Below are positions 6,869-14,326 of a DNA stretch of 19,246 nt, piece after piece; positions within the stretch are counted from its first letter, which is position 1; each line of letters starts with the position of its first letter. Both the position numbers and the translations under genes were made by a program. Below the pieces are notes generated by a model. That model was not told the DNA's origin. It did no database searches and worked only from the letters and a program-made list of their open reading frames with translations. The DNA comes from Synergistaceae bacterium (GTDB taxonomy: Bacteria > Synergistota > Synergistia > Synergistales > Synergistaceae): positions 1-19,246 of the forward strand of contig JAAYEY010000056.1 in assembly GCA_012728505.1 (NCBI GenBank), written 5' to 3'.

Positions 6869-7495
6869 TTGTTGGATAAAACCGAAAAACAAAAAATATA
6901 TTTGATTCGGCATGCTAAGCCAGAGCTTCCCCATAATGGCAAGCTTTACTACGGTTCTACAGACTACCCGCTTTCTAAAGAGGGTATGTTGAAGGCAAGA
7001 GAATTATCAGACGCTTTAAAAGACGTAGAAGCAGGGGCTGTATTCTCGAGCGACTTAAAAAGGGCGATAGACACCGCTGAGATATCCCTTTCGGGCAGGT
7101 TATGCGATATAAAGCAGATCAAGGGACTTCGTGAGATACACCTGGGAGAGTGGGAGGGCAAGAGTTTCGACGAGGTCAGGTCCACTTGGAATGAGTTATA
7201 TGAAAAAAGAGGAACCTCATTTGATTCCGTCGCACCCCCCGGTGGGGAAAGCTTCAAAGACCTGCAGAAGAGGACGGTCCCGGTCTTCGAAGAGATACTT
7301 AAAAACAATCCCAGCGGCGACATACTCGTCTTTGCTCACGGAGCTGCAATCTGGACTCTCATGTGTAATTATTTTGGATTCAAGCTCAATGACATATTTT
7401 TCTACCCAATGGACTTCTGCGGCATCCATTTAATAGAACGTGCCGGCGAATTCATGAAACTGAAAAAATATAACTGGAGCTCTAACCTTTCCTGA
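6869..7495 (+). CDS. Histidine phosphatase family protein (CobC/phosphoglycerate mutase-like)
   Basis: A 208-residue member of the histidine phosphatase superfamily. The catalytic signature is LIRHAKPE (12-19; R14, H15, with RHA instead of the common RHG). The second arginine lies in SSDLKRAIDTAE (R65), the acid in REIHLGEWEG (E89), and the second histidine in VFAHGAA (H157). All core catalytic residues are present. The size and LGEWEG block resemble alpha-ribazole phosphatase (CobC) and related small-molecule phosphatases, but no cobalamin gene is nearby, so the substrate is open. The start is TTG at 6869, chosen by the TAGGAG site seven bases upstream; TTG at 6872 is an equal alternative. 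It precedes the envelope-protein cluster by 76 bases. Confidence 0.85.
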   Translation: MLDKTEKQKIYLIRHAKPELPHNGKLYYGSTDYPLSKEGMLKARELSDALKDVEAGAVFSSDLKRAIDTAEISLSGRLCDIKQIKGLREIHLGEWEGKSFDEVRSTWNELYEKRGTSFDSVAPPGGESFKDLQKRTVPVFEEILKNNPSGDILVFAHGAAIWTLMCNYFGFKLNDIFFYPMDFCGIHLIERAGEFMKLKKYNWSSNLS

Positions 7496-7571
7496 GGGCT
7501 AAAGGGCTCACGTAAGCCGTCTTTGAAAACAGAAAACGCAACTGATTTTTGAATTGATTGGAGGAATCGAT

Positions 7572-8216
7572 ATGAAAAAACAAAGAGGAGGTTTCTTATC
7601 CGGATTTGTTGTCATCCTGGTGATAATTCTTCTTGTTGGGACAGGCTTTCTTGCTGTTGAAACTATCCGGGACAGAAACATCACCAAAGCCGAATCACTG
7701 CTTCGTTCAGAGGACTATTCCCAAGCTGCCGAGTTTTTTGTCAAGGCCCAAAAATTCAGTTTGAGAGACGATGCTAGGGTTATCAGAGGTCTTGCCGAGT
7801 GTAGCCTTGGTATGGAAGATTACGACTCAGCCGTCCGGTATTATGAAAAACTTGTAAAGATTGAACCTGATAACGTTGACGCCAGATATAAACTGGGTCT
7901 CCTCTATATAAGGGCTAAGGATTACGGTGCCGCGGAAAAAGAAATTGATGCTCTCCGTTCCATAGGAACCAACAGGGCTATTTTGGGTGCAGACTCACTC
8001 TCTGAAAACCTAACTTCAGGCAAGATGAAGGGTTTTTTGAGGGATTTACTGAAAAAAGTTGCGCCTGGACTGCCTGTAATTCCCGGTATTACAGAGGACG
8101 GGTCCATCAGACCTGACGCTGAGGATTTGGACGAAAATGATTCAGACTCAGATCAGGAAGATGATAACAAGACCGAGAGAAAACTGGACATAGAGGTTGT
8201 TGTTCCTGAGCAATGA
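7572..8216 (+). CDS. Membrane-anchored TPR protein with acidic tail
   Basis: A 214-residue protein, starting at the ATG at 7572 just after TTGGAGG; a TTG at 7554 would overlap that site. Residues 8-29 form one hydrophobic segment, a signal anchor or uncleaved signal. Three tetratricopeptide-like repeats follow (about 36-68, 69-102 and 103-132; for example AVRYYEKLVKIEPDNVDARY). A linker with a KKVAPGLPVIPGI segment leads to a very acidic tail (181-199, rich in D and E). TPR proteins are scaffolds for protein complexes; this one should sit at the cytoplasmic membrane with its TPR part outside. Its stop codon overlaps the next start (ATGA), so the two are translationally coupled. The specific partner is unknown. 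Confidence 0.8.
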   Translation: MKKQRGGFLSGFVVILVIILLVGTGFLAVETIRDRNITKAESLLRSEDYSQAAEFFVKAQKFSLRDDARVIRGLAECSLGMEDYDSAVRYYEKLVKIEPDNVDARYKLGLLYIRAKDYGAAEKEIDALRSIGTNRAILGADSLSENLTSGKMKGFLRDLLKKVAPGLPVIPGITEDGSIRPDAEDLDENDSDSDQEDDNKTERKLDIEVVVPEQ

Positions 8217-9181
8217 GTCTATTTGAAAAAACGGCGAAGCTCTTTTCCTGTATTTTACTTTTGATCTTTATGACAGGAAGCGCTTCTGCTGACGATTTTA
8301 AGGTCATTAATACAGAAAAAAGCACCCAGCACACCTCGGTCTTCGTCATGCCGGTCTATATTGTGTTGCCTGAAGGCTGCACTTTTGACAAGACACAGGC
8401 AGGGTGCGTAGATAAAGCGAAAAAAGTCTCATTAGAAGCGTCTGTCATACGTCTGCCATACACTGTTCTCTTGGAAGAGTTCAACGAGGCGACCCTCCGG
8501 CAGGACGATATGGAGCTTAAGATGAAAAATGAATTTCTCTGGAACGGTACACCCGTAATGCTTATGAAGATATTTCAGAAAACATCTTCCACCCTCGTAG
8601 GTAAGTGGACTCTCATAATAGACAGAGGCAAGGAATGTTGGATGATAAACGGCATTTATCCCGCCAAAGACCAGAAACGGTCTGAAGCCGTTCTAAAAAC
8701 GATAAAAAGTGCATTCTGGGAAAGAGAAAAAGACCTTTCTCCCATTGGAATATCGCTTGGCAATGTTGATGTAGGAAAAACTTCCCTCAAACTGGCCGGC
8801 TTGCTTGATGGTGCCGTGGTATATACCAAAGATGGCTTACTGCCGACAAAAAAAGATGACGGTTCGCTATTTGTAGTCTCGCGCCTTTCGAACACCTTTG
8901 TAACACCAGACAAACAGCTTGGTTTTGCAAAGGAGAAGATGCGGATGATAGAAAAATGTGAAAAAATAGAAATTATCTCTGAAAAAGAGGTAAAGATAGA
9001 TGGGCTTAGTGGAGTCGAGATAGTTGGTTATACTTCAGGTGATCAAAAGAAGCTTGTATTTCAGACGATTCTCTTTGACGGTAAGAACTGCCATGTCATG
9101 GTAGGTATAGCAAAATCGGGTATCCCTGAAAACATGAGCCTTTTTCACAGTGTAACTGAAACCTTCAAGTCTGCTCGATAG
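8213..9181 (+). CDS. Exported protein of unknown function, possible internal domain duplication
   Basis: A 322-residue protein that I do not recognise. Residues 1-26 look like a cleavable signal peptide (KLFSCILLLIFMTGSASA), so it is likely periplasmic or surface-exposed. Two segments look alike: about 108-170 (a beta-rich stretch, then KECWMINGIYPAKD, then LKTIKSAFW) and about 262-322 (a beta-rich stretch, then KNCHVMVGIAKSG, then VTETFKSA). Each ends in a short helix, which is reminiscent of Mog1/PsbP-like folds; that fold link is only an impression. There are no obvious catalytic motifs. The start ATG overlaps the stop of the TPR gene, and a PDZ-domain protein follows 31 bases later, so the three are probably made together. 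Confidence 0.7.
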   Translation: MSLFEKTAKLFSCILLLIFMTGSASADDFKVINTEKSTQHTSVFVMPVYIVLPEGCTFDKTQAGCVDKAKKVSLEASVIRLPYTVLLEEFNEATLRQDDMELKMKNEFLWNGTPVMLMKIFQKTSSTLVGKWTLIIDRGKECWMINGIYPAKDQKRSEAVLKTIKSAFWEREKDLSPIGISLGNVDVGKTSLKLAGLLDGAVVYTKDGLLPTKKDDGSLFVVSRLSNTFVTPDKQLGFAKEKMRMIEKCEKIEIISEKEVKIDGLSGVEIVGYTSGDQKKLVFQTILFDGKNCHVMVGIAKSGIPENMSLFHSVTETFKSAR

Positions 9182-9212
9182 CACAGGAGATATAAGGAGG
9201 GAAAAAAGAGAG

Positions 9213-10043
9213 ATGAAAAGGTATGTGAGGATAACAGCTCTTTTTATAATTTTTTCGATTGTTCCCATTCCTTTAGCAAATGCATATCCCTACCCGTCGC
9301 CGTACCCTCACCATAGTTACCAGAACTACAGCAGCAGCCATACTGGTGTCTATGTGGATACCATAGGCTTGGCAGTGCTTCTGGCAACTTTAGCTGCAGG
9401 GAACGGTAATAACCAAGCAGAGGCGGCACAACAGCAGGCTGCATATGAGCAGAAAGTAAGAAATATCAAAGAGCGTGCGAGAGAAAGCTCAAAAAAAGAA
9501 ATGGATCACACCCAAGACCTTATCTTTGAAAGAGGCGTGCCCGGTGCAGTAGAGCTGATAACAAGGTCATGGGAGAGCGAAGGAAAAAAAACCTTTCTTG
9601 ATGACAGGAATGGAGTAAGTGTCCTAAAGGTGAGCGGTTTTGAAGAAAATATAAGGCTTGAATACACGATACGCCAGGAAAGCAAAAAAATATCTGTTAG
9701 GGTGACCGCGCCGGACTACTCTGTTTCGGAGGAATCCAGCACTTACTATAAGGAGCCTCTGCCAGTATCTTCGTCACGAAAACACATCGGCCTTGAGTTC
9801 GAGGAGATGTCGAGAGATCCCCAGGGCAGGCTTCTGATAAAAGATGTTGCAAAGGGAACCGCTGCATTCTATTCCGGTGTCATACCGGGCGACGCCCTTG
9901 TAAAGATAGATGTTTATGATACTAAGGACTTTGACCTTGGACGCCTTAGCTCATATCTTGAAAACAGAGCTACATTAAAAGCCTTAGTTAAGATCACGGT
10001 GTCTCAAAAAGGTTCGCTGAAAGTTGTTGACATCCAGCTTTAA
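9213..10043 (+). CDS. Exported PDZ-domain protein
   Basis: A 276-residue protein with a signal peptide (residues 1-24, ending PLANA) followed by a Tyr/Pro/Ser/His-rich stretch (25-48). A second hydrophobic segment spans 50-63 (TIGLAVLLATLAAG), and a Gln/Ala- and charge-rich region, perhaps coiled coil, spans 66-100. The C-terminal part (about 190-276) reads as a PDZ domain: GLEFEEMSRDPQGRLLIKDVAKGTAA is split across the carboxylate-loop and first strands, then GVIPGDALVKIDVYD and a final VKITV strand. No protease domain is present, so it is a binding protein and not an HtrA protease. The ATG has AAGGAGGG 11 bases upstream. It is the third gene in the envelope cluster. Confidence 0.75.
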   Translation: MKRYVRITALFIIFSIVPIPLANAYPYPSPYPHHSYQNYSSSHTGVYVDTIGLAVLLATLAAGNGNNQAEAAQQQAAYEQKVRNIKERARESSKKEMDHTQDLIFERGVPGAVELITRSWESEGKKTFLDDRNGVSVLKVSGFEENIRLEYTIRQESKKISVRVTAPDYSVSEESSTYYKEPLPVSSSRKHIGLEFEEMSRDPQGRLLIKDVAKGTAAFYSGVIPGDALVKIDVYDTKDFDLGRLSSYLENRATLKALVKITVSQKGSLKVVDIQL

Positions 10044-10142
10044 TGTCCATAGATGACAAAGGTATCTTGCCGGTGCATAATTAGGACATATTTGTGTGGC
10101 TGAAACGTTATCAAATTCCAATTGCAAAAGGGGGAAATTGAT

Positions 10143-11267
10143 TTGGCGATTAAAGATTTTAAAGTCGAAAAATGGCTGAACCCACGAGACGCTTGTTGCA
10201 GTTACAACCTTGGTGCAAGCTGTGTCAAAGCTATTTCGCTAGACGAACTTGTTGAGCTTAGCGGAGAAAACAAAGAAGAGCTCACAAAGTATTTCTTTGA
10301 GACACATCTTCACTATGGAGCCTTCTTTGGATTGCCCCGTCTTCTTGCAGCAGTAGCAGGAACATACAAGAATATCATGCCGGAAATGGTCCTAACGTTC
10401 CACGGAGGTACCGGTGCAAATTCTGCTGTTTTAACAGGAATGCTTGAAAAAGGAGACAATGTTGTTGCGATTGTTCCCAACTATCAGCAACACTATTCTA
10501 TTCCGGAGGCGCTAGGGATTGAAGTTCGCTTTCTACATCTTGAAAAGAGCGATGGTTATAAAGTCGACACGAAAAAACTGGACCGTATTGTAGACAGCAA
10601 AACAAAACTTATAACTTTGTCCAATCCGAACAACCCTACCGGCTCATACATGGATGCAGACGAACTGAAAGAAATTATTACAATTGCTGAGAAAAACGGC
10701 TCATACATCCTTTGTGACGAAATATATAGAGGTCTTTCGGATGAATATATGCCCTCAGTCGCAGATCTCTATGAAAAAGGGATATCAACGAGTAGCATGT
10801 CCAAGATCTATTCGATGGCCGGAACTAGGGTTGGATGGGCTGTTGTAAAGGAAAAAAAGGCATACGACGTCTTAGAAAACAGGAGATCTTACGACTCCAT
10901 CTGCAACGGAGTCTTTGACGAGCTAATTGCGGCCATTGCACTTGAAAACAATGACAAAATGCTTGAAAGGGCGCGCAATATAGTCAGGCCCAACAAAAAG
11001 ATAGTAGATGAGTGGATCAAAAAGGAACCAGCTCTTTCGATCTACGGTGAGAGCTTTACCACCACAGTGCTTGTTCACTATGATTATGATATTGATGAAG
11101 TGACACTATGCACCGATATTTATGAAAAGACTGGAATCTTGCTTTGCCACGGCGACTGTTTTGAAGAGAAAAAATGTTTCAGGCTTGGCTATGGTTTTGG
11201 GGACAGCAAGTTACTGGAAGAGGGACTCAAAAAGCTTAGTGAATATTTTGCATCATTAAAATTATAA
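10143..11267 (+). CDS. Class I/II PLP-dependent aminotransferase
   Basis: A 374-residue fold-type I aminotransferase, likely cytoplasmic. The pyridoxal-phosphate lysine is K221 in SSMSKIYSMAGTRVGW, with R229 nearby. Other hallmarks are SNPNNPTG (160-167), CDEIYRGL (191-198) and a C-terminal CFRLGYGF whose arginine would bind the substrate carboxylate. The N terminus (KVEKWLNPRDACCSYNLGASC) differs from standard aspartate aminotransferases, so the amino-acid substrate cannot be named. In a fermenter it could feed amino acids into keto-acid oxidation. The start is TTG at 10143, eight bases after AAAAGGGGG; a TTG 21 bases earlier overlaps that site. It stands alone between the PDZ gene and the tRNA gene. 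Confidence 0.85.
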   Translation: MAIKDFKVEKWLNPRDACCSYNLGASCVKAISLDELVELSGENKEELTKYFFETHLHYGAFFGLPRLLAAVAGTYKNIMPEMVLTFHGGTGANSAVLTGMLEKGDNVVAIVPNYQQHYSIPEALGIEVRFLHLEKSDGYKVDTKKLDRIVDSKTKLITLSNPNNPTGSYMDADELKEIITIAEKNGSYILCDEIYRGLSDEYMPSVADLYEKGISTSSMSKIYSMAGTRVGWAVVKEKKAYDVLENRRSYDSICNGVFDELIAAIALENNDKMLERARNIVRPNKKIVDEWIKKEPALSIYGESFTTTVLVHYDYDIDEVTLCTDIYEKTGILLCHGDCFEEKKCFRLGYGFGDSKLLEEGLKKLSEYFASLKL

Positions 11268-11433
11268 AAAATGATCTCCTTGTTTTTGACGGGGAAATGC
11301 ATAAACTATCCTCCGCATGAACAGATTGTCATAACGTAAAAACATGAGTAACGAGGCGTAATAATATAACATTTCCGTTTCGAAAAGTGTTGCGTTAAGA
11401 CAATGGTACGTGATAGACTACCTCTTGCGTTGC
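11268..11433. other. Gap between aminotransferase and tRNA-Arg, no clear feature
   Basis: No open reading frame with a ribosome binding site and no T-tailed hairpin is visible here. TTGCGT near 11389 followed by GATAGA at about 11412 may be a weak tRNA promoter, but the match is too poor to call. Together with the tRNA gene and 11511-11843 this forms a protein-free stretch of 576 bases. Confidence 0.4.
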
Positions 11434-11510
11434 GGACTCGTAGCTCAGTTGGATAGAGCGACGGCCTCCTAAGCCGTAGGTCGCCGGTTCAACTCCGGCC
11501 GAGCCCGCCA
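11434..11510 (+). tRNA. tRNA-Arg (anticodon CCT)
   Basis: A 77-base cloverleaf with the CCA end encoded. The D arm is GCTC-AGTTGGATA-GAGC. The anticodon arm is ACGGC-CTCCTAA-GCCGT with anticodon CCT, reading AGG. The variable loop is AGGTC, and the T arm is GCCGG-TTCAACT-CCGGC. The acceptor arms are GGACTCG and CGAGCCC with discriminator G. One acceptor pair is mismatched (A3 against C70). The flanking 5' GC can also pair with the bases after the acceptor arm. A terminator follows 24 bases downstream. Confidence 0.95.
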
Positions 11511-11534
11511 TTAAATCGGTAATAGCTTCGATTT

Positions 11535-11574
11535 TACAGGCCCCCTAAGGAAAACTCAGGGGCCTGTATCGTTT
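11535..11574 (+). terminator. Terminator after tRNA-Arg
   Basis: A 10-bp stem (TACAGGCCCC at 11535-11544 with GGGGCCTGTA at 11559-11568), a 14-base loop and a short T-rich tail (ATCGTTTT). It lies right after the tRNA and probably ends its transcript. Confidence 0.75.
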
Positions 11575-11843
11575 TACATCCAGCGATTATAGGATCAAAG
11601 TTGTATTTTTCTCCATGATGTTGGTCGTACCCAGCAAGTTATATCTGCTGGTAAAGTTGGCCTGTATACTGCGCTGTCTGAAAGACATAAATACCGACTG
11701 TTAATGTGTTTTTTAGTGACGGTTGAATGATATTTGTACTGGATGGTGTAATATTATTACAAGGTAAATAAAACAAATAGCATGGATAATTAAGGCATTT
11801 AAGACTCTTTTAATCTTATAATATAATGAGGTGTAAATAAATT
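11570..11843. other. Intergenic leader region before the ECF transporter gene
   Basis: There is no supported gene here. The stretch holds a CCAGCA/TGCTGG hairpin with a 9-base loop (11631-11651). A promoter-like TTGAAT / TGTAAT pair with an 18-base spacer lies at 11723-11752. The perfect palindrome TGTAATATTATTACA (11747-11761) overlaps its -10 box. Two overlapping TATAAT boxes at 11817-11827 lie so close to the gene that a start there would cut off the GAGGTG ribosome binding site. No riboswitch class that I recognise fits. Confidence 0.4.
11747..11761. promoter_or_regulatory. Perfect 7+1+7 palindrome, candidate operator of the ECF-S/DUF1893 operon
   Basis: TGTAATA-T-TATTACA is perfectly self-complementary around a central T and overlaps the -10 box of the candidate promoter at 11723-11752. 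A repressor dimer bound here would block the promoter. The regulator is not identifiable from the sequence. Confidence 0.4.
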
Positions 11844-12365
11844 TTGAGAAAAAACAACAAGGTCGTTTTATCAGGTTTGTTTATAGCGCTTGGTATCATC
11901 ATACCTTTTTTTGCCGGACACGCTTTCGGGATTAGAGGAACGGTTTTTTTGCCTATGCATATCCCCGTGCTTTTGTGCGGTTTGATGTGCGGTCCTAAAT
12001 ATGGTCTGCTTTGCGGTGTGCTTACCCCCCTCCTCTCAAGCCTCATAACGGGCATGCCTCCAACCTTCCCGATGCTGCCGGTCCTTATTTGCGAATTGTC
12101 TCTTTATGGAATGATAAGCGGTTGGGCCTACAGAGTAAGAGGATATTCCATTTATTTAGCACTGTTTTTTGCTATTTTAGCAGGAAGGATAACCAACGGG
12201 ATAATTTTAGCTGCTCTTTTGAGTTTTGACACCAGTCGCCTGGTTCTCCTCTCTTCAGTCTATTCAGTTCTGAAAGGACTTCCCGGTGTAGTAATACAGT
12301 TTACGTTAGTACCAATATTAGTAAAATATCTTGAAGGTAAGATGTCTAAAGAGGAACAGTGTTGA
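11844..12365 (+). CDS. ECF transporter S component (substrate-binding membrane protein)
   Basis: A 173-residue integral membrane protein with about five to six hydrophobic segments. It has the look of the ECF-type vitamin transporter S subunits: an N-terminal helix (VLSGLFIALGIIIPFFAG), a loop with FLPMHIPVLLCGLMCGPKYGLLCG, and a TGMPPTFPMLP loop before ELSLYGMISGW. S components bind one small ligand, often a vitamin or cofactor precursor, and work with a shared energising module (EcfA, EcfA', EcfT) that is not in this window. The start is TTG at 11844, ten bases after GAGGTG. Its stop codon overlaps the ATG of the DUF1893 gene (TGATG), so the two are coupled. The ligand is unknown; a link to the neighbour is the best clue. 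Confidence 0.85.
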   Translation: MRKNNKVVLSGLFIALGIIIPFFAGHAFGIRGTVFLPMHIPVLLCGLMCGPKYGLLCGVLTPLLSSLITGMPPTFPMLPVLICELSLYGMISGWAYRVRGYSIYLALFFAILAGRITNGIILAALLSFDTSRLVLLSSVYSVLKGLPGVVIQFTLVPILVKYLEGKMSKEEQC

Positions 12366-12838
12366 TGGTTAAGGATGAGCTGACCGTCCCAAACGATGTC
12401 ATTCAAAGGGCACGTAGTATTATCGCTGCAGGCGAGGCCGGCTGTATCCTGATAAAGGATGGCCATATAACAGATATCGAGAAAGGGAGAGGGCTCTCCC
12501 CCTTGATGGGTCTGTACAGGAAAAAGGGCAACAAGCTGGAGGGTGCATTTGTAGTAGATAAAGTTGTGGGAAAGGCTGCCGCGATGCTATGCGTTTGCGC
12601 GGGAGCGAAAGGTGTTTTTGCGGAGCTTATCAGTCTGCCGGCGGCGGAGTATTTAAAGGACAGAAGAATACCACGAAGCTGGGCCGAGCTTTCAGTCAAC
12701 ATAAAAAACAGGCAGGGAGACGGTATCTGTCCTATGGAATCTTCAGTCCTTGATGAAGAAGATCCGCAGGCTGGGCTTAAGAAAATATGCGATACGCTTG
12801 AGAAGATCAAGAAATTAGAAACCATAAAAGAACTTTAA
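12365..12838 (+). CDS. DUF1893 family protein (deaminase-like fold family)
   Basis: A 157-residue protein, starting at the ATG at 12365 that overlaps the stop of the ECF-S gene by one base; upstream GTG and TTG codons lie inside that gene. Family features are a first strand with CILIKDG, GLSPLMGLY (about 45-53), DKVVGKAAAMLCVCAGAKGVFAE around 67-89, and a C-terminal NRQGDGICPMESSV block. DUF1893 includes Thermotoga maritima TM1506, whose structure is related to the cytidine-deaminase-like fold. A CPME block and the glutamate-containing stretch could be an active-site remnant, but no activity is established as far as I know. The coupling to a transporter suggests it acts on, or senses, the imported compound. 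It is cytoplasmic, with no signal peptide. Confidence 0.85.
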   Translation: MVKDELTVPNDVIQRARSIIAAGEAGCILIKDGHITDIEKGRGLSPLMGLYRKKGNKLEGAFVVDKVVGKAAAMLCVCAGAKGVFAELISLPAAEYLKDRRIPRSWAELSVNIKNRQGDGICPMESSVLDEEDPQAGLKKICDTLEKIKKLETIKEL

Positions 12839-12858
12839 ACGATAATATGTTCATATGT

Positions 12859-12960
12859 GGTTTGTACTGATGCAAAATATCTGATGATTTGCTATTTTTT
12901 ATACATGTATGTTTGAAATTCCCACATGGTGTGGATTGGTATTTTTATAATCTCAAGAAA
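12859..12960 (+). promoter_or_regulatory. Intergenic region with candidate promoter and repeats upstream of fprA
   Basis: Between the DUF1893 gene and fprA there is a weak hairpin GCAAA/TTTGC (about 12873-12893) followed by TATTTTTTATA, a possible terminator. The palindrome ATACATGTAT lies at 12901-12910. The inverted repeat CCACA-TGG-TGTGG lies at 12922-12934, and a perfect TATAAT at 12946-12951 lies 22 bases before the fprA ATG. No good -35 is seen at standard spacing, so an activator-dependent promoter with the inverted repeat as its site is possible but unproven. Confidence 0.35.
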
Positions 12961-12973
12961 GGTGTGAACGTTA

Positions 12974-14164
12974 ATGAAGAAGTTGATAAAAAACAATGTT
13001 TCATGGGTAGGCAAGGTTGACTGGGAGCTTCTCAAGTTCCACGGGGATGACTATTCGACCCACAAAGGCTCGACGTACAATTCTTATCTCATCGAGGAAG
13101 AAAAGACGGTCCTGATCGATACTGTGTGGATGCCGTTCGCAGATGAATTTGTGGAAAACCTGCAAAAGGAGATAGACCTCGACAAGATAGACTATGTCAT
13201 TGCCAACCATGGAGAGGTCGACCACAGTGGAGCTCTTCCGGCGCTGATGAAGCACATACCCAACAAGCCGATATACTGCACAGCCAACGCTGTAAAGTCG
13301 CTGAAAGGACAGTATCATCAGGACTGGGATTTCCATGTTGTAAAGACAGGGGACAAACTGGATATCGGAAACGGCAAGGAGTTGGTCTTTGTCGAAATGC
13401 CGATGCTCCACTGGCCGGACAGCATGGCCACGTATCTTACAAAGGACAATATTCTTTTTAGCAACGACGCATTTGGTCAGCACTATGCTACCGAAAAACT
13501 CTTCAATGATCTGGTGGATCAGTGCGAACTCGACAATGAGTGCATAAAATATTATGCTAATATACTCGCCCCTTTTAGCCAAATGCTGAAGAGGAAACTT
13601 GCTGAGATCATTTCTTTCGGACTGCCGATCGACATGATAGCTACAAGTCACGGAGTTATCTGGAGACAAAACCCCATGCAGATAGTCGAAAAATATTCTA
13701 AATGGGCAGAGAACTATCAGGAAAACCAGATCTCGATCATATATGAAACTATGTGGAACGGTACGAAACAGCTTGCAGAGAAGATCGCAGAGGGAATCGC
13801 CATTGCAGACAAAGATGTGACAGTCAAACTCTTCAACCTTGCGAAGAAGGATGCTAATGACATTATCACAGAGGTCTTCAAATCTAAGACGGTGGTTATG
13901 GGTTCACCCACTGTTGGTAACGGCGTTCTTCATTCAGTTGCGGGATTCGCGCACCTCATGAAGGGACTAAAATTCAAGAATAAAAAGGCTGCGGCATTTG
14001 GTTGTTACGGATGGAGCGGAGAGGGTAATAAAGTAATTTCTGAGTCTATGAAGGACGCAGGTTTTGAACTGATAGACGAAGACGGACTCAAAAACCTTTG
14101 GAATCCAAACGAAAGTGCTAAAGAAGAAGCGGTCAAATTTGGGATGAAAATAGCAAAAGCCTAA
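12974..14164 (+). CDS. fprA: FprA, A-type flavodiiron protein (O2/NO reductase)
   Basis: A 396-residue class A flavodiiron protein. The metallo-beta-lactamase-like domain (1-250) has all di-iron ligands: H79, E81, D83 and H84 in NHGEVDHSG, then H146 in MLHWPDS, D165 in SNDAFGQH and H226 in TSHGVIW. The flavodoxin domain (about 253-396) has the FMN phosphate loop YETMWNGTKQ (257-266) and SPTVGNGV. There is no rubredoxin fusion, so electrons would come from a separate rubredoxin or coenzyme-like donor. The family reduces O2 to water or NO to N2O, protecting anaerobes. The ATG is preceded by AAAGGTG. It sits 162 bases upstream of hcp, another nitrosative/oxidative-stress enzyme. A hairpin with an 8-bp stem lies at 14200-14225. 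Confidence 0.95.
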   Translation: MKKLIKNNVSWVGKVDWELLKFHGDDYSTHKGSTYNSYLIEEEKTVLIDTVWMPFADEFVENLQKEIDLDKIDYVIANHGEVDHSGALPALMKHIPNKPIYCTANAVKSLKGQYHQDWDFHVVKTGDKLDIGNGKELVFVEMPMLHWPDSMATYLTKDNILFSNDAFGQHYATEKLFNDLVDQCELDNECIKYYANILAPFSQMLKRKLAEIISFGLPIDMIATSHGVIWRQNPMQIVEKYSKWAENYQENQISIIYETMWNGTKQLAEKIAEGIAIADKDVTVKLFNLAKKDANDIITEVFKSKTVVMGSPTVGNGVLHSVAGFAHLMKGLKFKNKKAAAFGCYGWSGEGNKVISESMKDAGFELIDEDGLKNLWNPNESAKEEAVKFGMKIAKA

Positions 14165-14199
14165 AAGCATAATAAAAATGATACAACTTTCTCACCGTC

Positions 14200-14225
14200 T
14201 TTCCCGCATGATCCTGAGCGGGAAA
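14200..14225. terminator. Hairpin between fprA and hcp, possible terminator
   Basis: TTTCCCGC (14200-14207) and GCGGGAAA (14218-14225) form a perfect 8-bp stem with a 10-base loop. No T tract follows, so it may be a weak terminator, an attenuator or an mRNA-processing structure. Confidence 0.4.
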
Positions 14226-14275
14226 CCAGTGACTTAAAGATTTAAAGACGCTCGATTTCCGATCTCGAAACGCGC

Positions 14276-14304
14276 TTGAAATAAGTGAGAGTGTTGAGTA
14301 AACA
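14276..14304 (+). promoter_or_regulatory. Candidate promoter of hcp
   Basis: TTGAAA (14276-14281) is separated by 17 bases from TAAACA (14299-14304). The -35 is good and the -10 is weak. The predicted start lies only a few bases before the AAAGGGGG ribosome binding site. Confidence 0.3.
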
Positions 14305-14326
14305 ACAAGATAAAGGGGGAAAAAAT

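Noticed and set aside
11570..11843. A riboswitch before the ECF transporter gene
   Set aside because: ECF S genes often have vitamin riboswitches, but only one short hairpin is visible and no conserved core that I recognise.
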